Assembly (NCBI GenBank): GCA_017395635.1
Contig: JAFQOE010000013.1
Span: 1-42,196, forward strand
Origin: Lachnospiraceae bacterium
GTDB lineage: Bacteria; Bacillota; Clostridia; Lachnospirales; Lachnospiraceae
Direction: 5' to 3'
DNA length: 42,196 bases
Of this stretch, positions 36,505 to 42,196 are shown piece after piece. A program made the position numbers and the translations under genes. The notes beneath the pieces are model-generated. The model made no database searches. It was not told the origin of the DNA and was given only the letters and a program-made list of their open reading frames with translations. Each line of letters starts with the position of its first letter. The stretch's first letter is position 1.

Positions 36505-37782
36505 ATGACAAGTAACTCAGGAACAAAATGTATCCACGAAGGTTGGAAGCCATCTGAAGGAGAACCAAGACAGCTTCCTATTTATCAAAGTACCACATTC
36601 AAATATGATTCCAGTGATGTAATGGGACAATTATTCGATTTAGAGAGAGAAGGATATTTCTACACACGTTTACAGAATCCTACTAACGATGCAGTAGCAG
36701 CAAAAATCTGCGAATTAGAAGGTGGTGTTGCAGCAATGCTTACTTCCTCCGGACAGGCAGCTAACTTTTATGCTATTTTCAATATCTGTGAGGCCGGCGA
36801 CCACTTCATCGCTTCATCTGCTATCTATGGTGGAACTTACAACTTATTTGGCGTTACCATGAAGAAAATGGGAATCGAGTGTACCTTTGTAGACCAGACC
36901 CTTCCTGCAGAAGAATTGGAAAAATACTTCAAGCCAAACACAAAGGCAGTATTCGGAGAAACGATTACCAATCCAACCGTAACCATATTTGACTTTGAAA
37001 AATTCGCAAAGCTTGCACACGACCACGGTGTACCTTTAATTGTTGACAACACATTTGCTACACCTGTGAACTGTAAACCATTTGAGTGGGGTGCAGACAT
37101 CGTAACTCACTCTACGACCAAGTATATGGACGGTCATGCAGTAGGTGTTGGCGGATGTATCGTAGACAGCGGTAATTTCGACTGGATGGCACATGCAGAG
37201 AAATTCCCGGGACTTACAACACCGGATGAGTCTTATCACGGTATTACCTATGCAGAAAAATTCGGCAAAGGTGCTTACATCACTAAGGCAACCGCACAGC
37301 TAATGAGAGATTTCGGAGCCATCCAATCTCCACAGAATGCATTCTACTTAAATCTTGGATTAGAAACCTTACACCTTCGTATGAAACAACACTGTGAAAA
37401 TGCACTTGCAATCGCAAAATATTTGAAAGCAAACGACAAGGTTGCATGGGTACATTACGCTGACTTAGAAGGCGATGATTACAATGATCTTGCAAAGAAA
37501 TATATGCCAAACGGAACTTGTGGTGTATTAGCATTCGGTATCAAGGGTGGTCGCGAAGCTTCTATTAAATTTATGGATAACTTGAATTTCATTTCTATCG
37601 TAACACATGTTGCAGACGCAAAGAGCTGTTTGTTACATCCAGCAAGTCACACCCATCGTCAATTAACCGAAGAGCAGCTAATTGAAGCTGGTGTTGCTCC
37701 AGATTTAATTCGTTTATCTGTTGGAATCGAAAATGTAGAAGATTTGATTGCAGATTTGGAACAGGCTTTTGCAAGACTCTAA
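36505..37782 (+). CDS. metY: O-acetylhomoserine sulfhydrylase (homocysteine synthase)
   Basis: PLP enzyme making homocysteine from O-acetylhomoserine and sulfide. It is 425 aa. The Schiff-base lysine is K206 in THSTTKYMDGH, and SSGQAANFYA and YGGTYNLF are Cys/Met-metabolism PLP signatures; the length matches MetY rather than the shorter MetB/MetC. GAGAGGT is seven bases before the ATG. It is one of the few plus-strand genes. A strong terminator follows. Confidence 0.95.
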   Translation: MTSNSGTKCIHEGWKPSEGEPRQLPIYQSTTFKYDSSDVMGQLFDLEREGYFYTRLQNPTNDAVAAKICELEGGVAAMLTSSGQAANFYAIFNICEAGDHFIASSAIYGGTYNLFGVTMKKMGIECTFVDQTLPAEELEKYFKPNTKAVFGETITNPTVTIFDFEKFAKLAHDHGVPLIVDNTFATPVNCKPFEWGADIVTHSTTKYMDGHAVGVGGCIVDSGNFDWMAHAEKFPGLTTPDESYHGITYAEKFGKGAYITKATAQLMRDFGAIQSPQNAFYLNLGLETLHLRMKQHCENALAIAKYLKANDKVAWVHYADLEGDDYNDLAKKYMPNGTCGVLAFGIKGGREASIKFMDNLNFISIVTHVADAKSCLLHPASHTHRQLTEEQLIEAGVAPDLIRLSVGIENVEDLIADLEQAFARL

Positions 37783-37816
37783 AGATTCACCAGCTAATTG
37801 TATAGCAAAATAATCA

Positions 37817-37850
37817 AGGGCTATGGATTACTTCCATAGCCCTATTTTTC
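37817..37850 (+). terminator. Intrinsic terminator of metY
   Basis: A perfect 11-bp stem, AGGGCTATGGA (37817-37827) with TCCATAGCCCT (37833-37843), a five-base loop, then ATTTTTC. It lies 35 bases after the stop. Confidence 0.9.
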
Positions 37851-37860
37851 ATTCTACTTT

Positions 37861-37889
37861 CGTAACTATTCAGTACCTTCATAGTTACG
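37861..37889. repeat. Dispersed hairpin repeat, copy C
   Basis: A perfect 9-bp inverted repeat, CGTAACTAT (37861-37869) with ATAGTTACG (37881-37889), around an 11-base loop. GTAACTATTCAG on its left arm matches copies A and B. It sits just after the metY terminator, in the convergent gap with the next gene, and lacks a T-run. Confidence 0.6.
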
Positions 37890-37931
37890 ACTCATATACT
37901 ATTATACAAGTCTCATTCACATTCAGAAATC

Positions 37932-38387
37932 CTAAATTCCACTCATCATCATTCCAAGTACAACAGCAAGAATGAACTCTAAAACAGATGCAACCAACCA
38001 GATTGCCACACAGATTCCAACGCGTTTTCCTGTACTCATTTTATTATCAGAGGCAATCGTAGCAGTCCACGCTGAAAGTCCTCCAGCACATGCGCCACCG
38101 ATTGCTCCACCGATAAGTATAAAAAAATTCAAAATATGAAGAACTATAAATACCCATGTCCACTTTGGCATTTTAGTCAACTCAAAAGGTTCTCCCGTAA
38201 CACAATCCCTACCATCCATTGTAAGTATTGGTTGCTTGCCTTGTATCAAATTCAAAACAACTTCTCTATCTCCCACAGGGATATAATATTCCATATTCGG
38301 ATACTTAGACTGCTGCTTAATCTTATTTAACTTAATAGCATCTCCATTGTCTAGAGAATATAAATTCACAATATATAATCCACACAT
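37932..38387 (-). CDS. Membrane protein of unknown function
   Basis: About 151 aa. The N-terminal half has a strand-rich domain (residues 1-80), then two hydrophobic segments at about 85-105 and 127-147 with a small-residue-rich GGAIGGACAGGLSA between. No family is recognised. The start at 38387 is weakly supported (AGAAG; TATAAT lies about 14 bases further upstream); a longer frame to 38441 would overlap the promoter region of the divergent MFS gene. Confidence 0.6.
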   Translation of the reverse strand: MCGLYIVNLYSLDNGDAIKLNKIKQQSKYPNMEYYIPVGDREVVLNLIQGKQPILTMDGRDCVTGEPFELTKMPKWTWVFIVLHILNFFILIGGAIGGACAGGLSAWTATIASDNKMSTGKRVGICVAIWLVASVLEFILAVVLGMMMSGI

Positions 38388-38465
38388 ACTTCTTTGATTA
38401 TATAGACTTTCTACCAAAAACATAGTACAATACGATTTCAATGTTCAAATCAGGAGGTCTACAAA

Positions 38466-39689
38466 ATGAATAAAACGAATTCCAATATATCTATACGCTG
38501 GGTATACCTAACAATCGCTGTAATTGCCATGTTGTTTGCGGGTGTCTTATACACTTGGTCTATCTTAAAAGCTCCTCTTTCTAGTGAATTTGGATGGAGC
38601 ACTTCTACACTTGCCTTAAATTACACTCTCGCTATGACTTTCTTTTGCGTTGGTGGATTATTAGGTGCTCAGCTTTTCAAGCATGTCGGAACAAGAATTG
38701 CACTTATAATAGCTGGTATCTTGGCAGCATCCGGCTTTACTCTTACCGGTTTACTTCAGGGTACATCTGTTGCAATGCTTTACCTAAGTTACGGTGTGAT
38801 TGCCAGTATGGGTATAGGAATTGCCTACAATGTACTTATTGCCACTGTTAGTGCATGGTTTCCTGACAAAAAAGGACTATGTTCCGGCTGTTTAATGATG
38901 GGATTTGGTGCCTCTGCTTTGATTCTCGGAAACGCAGCAAATGCACTATTTAAAAGTGATATTGGATGGCGCACTACATACATGATTTTAGGAATTGTTA
39001 TTTGTATCGTTTTGATTACAGCCAGTCTTTTCCTTCAAAACCCCAAAGCTGACATTGCACTTCCTAAGCCTAATATTAAAAAAACCTCTAAAGAAGAAGC
39101 TTTCCAACAACAAGACTACACATCCGGACAGATGCTTCGTCGCCCTTCTTTCTGGATGGCTTTTATATGCATCTCTTTTCTAGCAGCCATAGGTAGTTCC
39201 GTTATCAGTTTTGCTAAAGATTTAGCTCTATCCGTAGGCGCCGCCGAAACACTAGCAGTATCTCTTGTTGGTGCTCTTTCTGTATGTAACGGTCTTGGAC
39301 GAATCCTTACCGGTACACTCTTTGATACCATTGGTCGTCGCAAAACTATGTTGTATGCTAATATACTCACCATAGGTGCTGCCACTGTTACATTAATAGC
39401 GGTATCCATCGGATCCTTGCCACTTTGCATTGCAGGTTTGTGCTTAACCGGTATGTCTTATGGAGCCTGCCCTACGATAACCGCAGCTTTTACTTCATCC
39501 TTCTATGGTATGAAGAACTTATCTACCAACATGGCTATCATGACCTTTACTGTCATGGGCGGTTCACTCATTGCAACTGTATCTAACAAAATTCTTGAGA
39601 TAACAGGTGGTTATACTGCTACCTTTGCAATGTTACTTACTCTAAGCTTTGTTGCATTAGTCTTGAACATATTCATTCGCAGACCTTGA
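38466..39689 (+). CDS. MFS transporter of the OFA (oxalate/formate antiporter-like) family
   Basis: A 407-aa protein with about 12 membrane segments. The N-terminal half has VLYTWSILKAPLSSEFGW and ASMGIGIAYNVLIATVSAWFPDKKGLCSG, a pattern characteristic of OFA-type MFS proteins; the second half has FDTIGRRKTMLYAN. The substrate is probably an organic acid but not shown. The ATG at 38466 has AGGAGGT seven bases upstream. It is convergent with the phosphatase gene across a long hairpin. Confidence 0.88.
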   Translation: MNKTNSNISIRWVYLTIAVIAMLFAGVLYTWSILKAPLSSEFGWSTSTLALNYTLAMTFFCVGGLLGAQLFKHVGTRIALIIAGILAASGFTLTGLLQGTSVAMLYLSYGVIASMGIGIAYNVLIATVSAWFPDKKGLCSGCLMMGFGASALILGNAANALFKSDIGWRTTYMILGIVICIVLITASLFLQNPKADIALPKPNIKKTSKEEAFQQQDYTSGQMLRRPSFWMAFICISFLAAIGSSVISFAKDLALSVGAAETLAVSLVGALSVCNGLGRILTGTLFDTIGRRKTMLYANILTIGAATVTLIAVSIGSLPLCIAGLCLTGMSYGACPTITAAFTSSFYGMKNLSTNMAIMTFTVMGGSLIATVSNKILEITGGYTATFAMLLTLSFVALVLNIFIRRP

Positions 39690-39696
39690 TTATTGT

Positions 39697-39750
39697 TATA
39701 GAGGAAACAATCTTTGTGCTTCCCGTTCCAAAGATTTGCGTTCCTCTATA
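39697..39750. terminator. Long interrupted hairpin between convergent genes
   Basis: The outer 10-bp stem TATAGAGGAA (39697-39706) pairs with TTCCTCTATA (39741-39750). After an internal loop, an 8-bp stem AATCTTTG (39709-39716) pairs with CAAAGATT (39729-39736) around a 12-base loop. It lies 8 bases after the MFS stop and 19 bases from the phosphatase stop. It has no marked T-run, so a bidirectional terminator or mRNA-end structure is likely but not certain. Confidence 0.6.
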
Positions 39751-39768
39751 TCATCATAAGAAATCTGC

Positions 39769-40353
39769 CTATTTTCTAATACTGGCTATGAACCACTCAA
39801 GAAACTCACGAATATATCGTTCATGTGGTGTTATAACATTAATATCAACATCTTGATTTTCTTCGGCATAAGTTTCTAACATTTTCTTAAGATTATCTTT
39901 TGATTTCATATAATCTTCTATAATATATTCTAAACCCATTCCCTCTTTCCATAACAACATTGCAGAAATCACTCCCGTTCTATCCTTGCCTGCATTACAA
40001 AAATAAAGAACATTCGAATCCACATTCATCATAAAATCCACTATACGAAGTAATTGTACATCTACCATCTCAATATACGATTTTGATACATCATCAACCG
40101 AATCGGGGATCGCATTTCCACCTGCCACAGGCATACAATAGTATGCAAATCTCTTATCTTTCAACAATGGACATTCTTTTCTTTCTCTTTCTTCCTCTGT
40201 TCTTAAATCAATAATCGTAGTAATTTTGTTTTCAAGCAACCATTCTTTTTCGCCATCGGAGATAATAGTTGGAACATCACTCCTTATATATTTAAAATTA
40301 TCCTTTAAAATCGAACGTGTATTTAACGTATTCTTAAAAAAATCCACCTTCAA
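39769..40353 (-). CDS. Protein tyrosine/serine phosphatase family protein
   Basis: A 194-aa protein with a cysteine-phosphatase P-loop, FCNAGKDRTGV, C at about residue 119 and R at 124. The usual H before C is F here. ITTIIDLRTEEE is the family's substrate-side region. It belongs to the Tyr_phosphatase3 group, some of which act on phosphoinositides or proteins. The start is uncertain: TTG at 40353 is best spaced from AAAGGAG (five bases); GTG at 40356 and 40347 are alternatives. The gap to the small membrane gene is 22 bases. Confidence 0.85.
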   Translation of the reverse strand: MKVDFFKNTLNTRSILKDNFKYIRSDVPTIISDGEKEWLLENKITTIIDLRTEEERERKECPLLKDKRFAYYCMPVAGGNAIPDSVDDVSKSYIEMVDVQLLRIVDFMMNVDSNVLYFCNAGKDRTGVISAMLLWKEGMGLEYIIEDYMKSKDNLKKMLETYAEENQDVDINVITPHERYIREFLEWFIASIRK

Positions 40354-40375
40354 CACATCTCCTTTATTTGAAAAT

Positions 40376-40561
40376 TTACTTTTTCTTCTCTATAGCAACT
40401 AATGATGCAATCGCATATACAATCATCACAATTGCCATTCCTATCACTAAATAAAGCAACCAACCCGTATGTAAAACAACATCAACTGCGTTAATCAAAA
40501 GAATAATTCCTATCATTGCAAAGACTATTCCTGATTGCTTATAATATGGTTTTTTATCCAT
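40376..40561 (-). CDS. Small two-helix membrane protein
   Basis: A 61-aa protein from the ATG at 40561 (preceded by AAGAGAG): MDKKPYYKQ, then two hydrophobic helices (about 11-31 and 35-55) ending in basic IEKKK. It has no recognised family. A longer form from the ATG at 40636 adds 25 charged residues and has a GGTGGG site, and a TTGGCG-17-TATATA promoter lies about 30 bases before it, so the true start is open. Confidence 0.6.
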   Translation of the reverse strand: MDKKPYYKQSGIVFAMIGIILLINAVDVVLHTGWLLYLVIGMAIVMIVYAIASLVAIEKKK

Positions 40562-40667
40562 TATTTCTCTCTTGTTTTGAGGCATATATATACGCATTAT
40601 TAAACAAAAATCCTTTTTCTTTTCTCTCTCTTCCATACACTATCCCACCCACATCGGTATGTATCTA

Positions 40668-40696
40668 TATATATCACACAAATATACAATCGCCAA
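40668..40696 (-). promoter_or_regulatory. Candidate promoter for the small membrane protein gene
   Basis: On the minus strand TTGGCG (40691-40696) and TATATA (40668-40673) are 17 bases apart, about 30 bases upstream of the ATG at 40636. Nothing else is seen in 40562-40773. Confidence 0.4.
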
Positions 40697-40773
40697 TATA
40701 TTATCATAACAAATCCTCTGAACAAAAACATGTGTATCTTCTGTTAAAATCAATGCGTGAAATCTAATTTATC

Positions 40774-41472
40774 TTAATTTCCTTTTGATTGCCGTTGCTT
40801 CATTTTCTGCCAACTATAATACCCATATATATCATTTACCAAGAAAGCAACAAAACACACAACAACCGATATATATTTAACATCATACATACTTGCCAAT
40901 ATCCACAATATAATTAGAATAATGTCGTTTGCAGCATATGCCAATGCAAAATACGGATTTCTTCTAAATGTGAGATATACCGCAAGAAAACTGGTTGTTA
41001 CCGACAAGGTGCTCGGCACAATATTAGCAGTATCGAAATGCTCCAAAATAAAGTAGAACATAACAGTGATTCCTACTGCCATTACCCACATCCATTCTAT
41101 TTCCTTTCTGCTAATTCTGTTAACTTTAACCTCTGCTTTATTGCCGTTGTAAGGGTTTTTCAGCCACGATATAAGAGCAAAAACAGCCATTGGCATTGTC
41201 ATACCAAGATATGTAATCATTTCCCCATAATAACCAAAGGTAAACGAGATAACTCCATACAACATACTAAAAATCACCATTAAAAACTGACCAAATGGAT
41301 TTCCTTTCGCATTGTAAATGAGCGATGTCACACCGATTAATGATGCAACCAACGTTAAGTAATTCTCTCTGTCAAAAACAAAAAACGACACCAAAATAAA
41401 AAACACGGATGAACACCATAATATAATTTCAGATTTTGAAAAATATCCTAACTTATCTTTTAATCCAAGCAT
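40774..41472 (-). CDS. pnuC: Nicotinamide riboside transporter PnuC
   Basis: A 232-aa membrane protein with about seven hydrophobic segments, importing nicotinamide riboside for NAD synthesis. YAANDIILIILWIL and the C-terminal NDIYGYYSWQKM (W and N-YG-W pattern) are PnuC signatures, as is GNPFGQFLMVIFSMLYG in the N-terminal half. PnuT (thiamine) and PnuX (riboflavin) are related alternatives, but no TPP or FMN riboswitch precedes it. The ATG at 41472 has GGAGG five bases before. A terminator-like structured leader lies directly upstream. Confidence 0.88.
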   Translation of the reverse strand: MLGLKDKLGYFSKSEIILWCSSVFFILVSFFVFDRENYLTLVASLIGVTSLIYNAKGNPFGQFLMVIFSMLYGVISFTFGYYGEMITYLGMTMPMAVFALISWLKNPYNGNKAEVKVNRISRKEIEWMWVMAVGITVMFYFILEHFDTANIVPSTLSVTTSFLAVYLTFRRNPYFALAYAANDIILIILWILASMYDVKYISVVVCFVAFLVNDIYGYYSWQKMKQRQSKGN

Positions 41473-41482
41473 AATAACCTCC

Positions 41483-41565
41483 AAAAATAAGCATCCGCAT
41501 ATACATCTTCAAAGACCTAACGATGTATAAACGAATGCTTTCGCAAATCACTACCCGGTGGCAGT
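41483..41565 (-). promoter_or_regulatory. Structured, attenuator-like leader of pnuC
   Basis: On the minus strand: hairpin 1, ACTGCC-ACCG-GGTAGT (41550-41565); then TGCGAAAGCA, a GNRA hairpin (41535-41544); then a two-tier stem AAGCAT/ATGCTT (41535-41540 with 41489-41494) and TATACATC/GATGTATA (41522-41529 with 41500-41507), followed by a T5 run (41483-41487) just before the ribosome binding site. The GNRA hairpin and the lower terminator stem share bases, so they are mutually exclusive. No known riboswitch class was recognised. Confidence 0.55.
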
Positions 41566-41572
41566 TCGTATC

Positions 41573-41600
41573 AATATATTTTTCTAATTCACTATTCCAA
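41573..41600 (-). promoter_or_regulatory. Candidate promoter of pnuC
   Basis: TTGGAA (41595-41600) and TATATT (41573-41578) are 16 bases apart on the minus strand. Transcription would begin near 41566, exactly at the first leader hairpin. Confidence 0.45.
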
Positions 41601-41635
41601 TGCACTCATAACATTTGCTTTCTCTGTATGTGTCA

Positions 41636-42061
41636 CTATATCATCCTCTCCTTCTCTACAATATTCCCCGCAATCATATTACCATAGCTCGCATAGTATA
41701 ATTGTTCATAATCCTTAAAACTCACCTCACAATTATAACCTAGTAACTCCATGTCTACCGTGTAAACATTGGCCTTCACACCAAGTTCAGACATTCCATT
41801 GCGAAGGTAAAATTCTTTTCTGCGCACCCGTTCTGCCGCATTCTTAGCGGTCTCATCTTCACATTCAATCTCAAGAAAAAATCGCTTATCTGCATATTTT
41901 TCCTGCAACAACTTAAGGGCTTGACTACCGAGTCCACCACTACGCAGATTTTCACAAACAGCAAAATAATCTAACAACACCATATCTAATTCATTGATTG
42001 TAATGGCAAATCCCACAAATTCCTCATCATGTTCCAACACCCAAATATCCGCTTCCCCTTC
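41636..42061 (-). pseudogene. 5'-truncated GNAT acetyltransferase
   Basis: The reading frame encodes the C-terminal part of a GNAT protein: GFAITINELDM, DYFAVCENLRSGGLGSQAL (acetyl-CoA loop, SGGLGS) and FYLRNGMSELG. It starts mid-domain: upstream codons continue in homologous-looking sequence (EADIWVLEHDEEF) to an in-frame TAG at 42062-42064, and the N-terminal strand and helices of the fold are missing. The nominal GTG at 42040 lacks a ribosome binding site. Either the 5' end was lost by insertion/deletion or the gene is dead. A short functional form is less likely. Confidence 0.6.
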
Positions 42062-42196
42062 CTATAATGTCAAGCCTAAAACACTTTATTTTTAAGCTTT
42101 TTTGTTTACTTTATTACCTCTAACAAACGAGCCAAAAGTGTGGAATAGTCTAGTATCTTGTACCGAATAGTCAAATCAGGGTATAACTAATAAAAC
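42062..42196. other. Unassigned AT-rich sequence at the window edge
   Basis: No ORF was recognised. It abuts the point where the GNAT frame breaks (near 42062), so it could be an insertion border or recombined DNA. No transposase or clear inverted repeat is visible in this short stretch. Confidence 0.35.

Noticed and set aside
41483-41635. TPP or FMN riboswitch before pnuC
   Set aside because: The conserved core motifs of both classes are absent; only a generic attenuator-like leader is supported.
1-42196. CRISPR arrays, insertion sequences, prophage
   Set aside because: No regularly spaced repeats, transposase, integrase or phage structural genes were seen in reading either strand.

Overview
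The window looks like a chromosomal segment of a low-GC Gram-positive clostridium, most likely of the family Lachnospiraceae. This rests on AT-rich intergenic DNA, strong AGGAGG-type ribosome binding sites, an hpf-secA-prfB block, long-form HPF, a CwlC-like amidase and several small membrane proteins typical of that group. No phage, IS transposase, integrase or CRISPR array was seen. Almost everything up to 22.3 kb is on the minus strand, as in a co-oriented leading-strand core region. From 22 kb on the content is more accessory.

Layout, left to right. Positions 1-370 hold two minus-strand tRNA-Ser genes, then a stretch resembling an rRNA leader that runs off the window. Positions 436-9116 hold ispD, tsaD, an anchored protein, rnz, a zinc-ribbon protein, rimI, tsaB, tsaE, a YcxB-like membrane protein, tex and a dCMP deaminase, so the t6A tRNA-modification genes dominate. 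Positions 9348-10585 hold two membrane proteins. Positions 10712-14412 hold lysC, a phosphoglycerate-mutase-like putative homoserine kinase and hom, a threonine-pathway operon, preceded by an orphan cheW. Positions 14915-19287 hold prfB (with the +1 programmed frameshift), secA and hpf. Positions 19433-19829 are gene-free, with a tandem pair of perfect DnaA boxes. Positions 19959-22351 hold a minimal CarD-like protein, a polysaccharide deacetylase and a SPOR-domain amidase.

The most unusual part is 22.5-29.3 kb. A plus-strand gene for a 981-aa TIR, transmembrane and beta-propeller protein converges, across a shared terminator, on a minus-strand operon of degV, a PAS/GGDEF diguanylate cyclase and a membrane protein with two NAD-type Rossmann modules and a C-terminal RyR-type domain. 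The TIR protein keeps a candidate NADase glutamate and its partner has NAD-binding folds, so a membrane-linked NAD or nucleotide signalling module is a reasonable but unproven hypothesis.

Positions 29.4-34.0 kb hold a MATE transporter, a Nudix hydrolase, a zinc-dependent phospholipase-C-like protein, a TtcA-like tRNA thiolase and TcdA. Positions 34.1-37.8 kb hold sulfur assimilation genes: cysK, a LysR regulator and divergent metY. Positions 37.9-42.1 kb hold a membrane protein, an OFA-like MFS transporter, a protein phosphatase, a small membrane protein, pnuC with a structured attenuator-like leader, and a 5'-truncated GNAT gene at the edge.

Three intergenic hairpins (6367, 22515, 37861) share the arm sequence TAACTATTCAG and appear to be a dispersed repeat family. 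Start codons were often moved inward from the longest reading frame to fit a ribosome binding site and the usual family start; each such case is noted.
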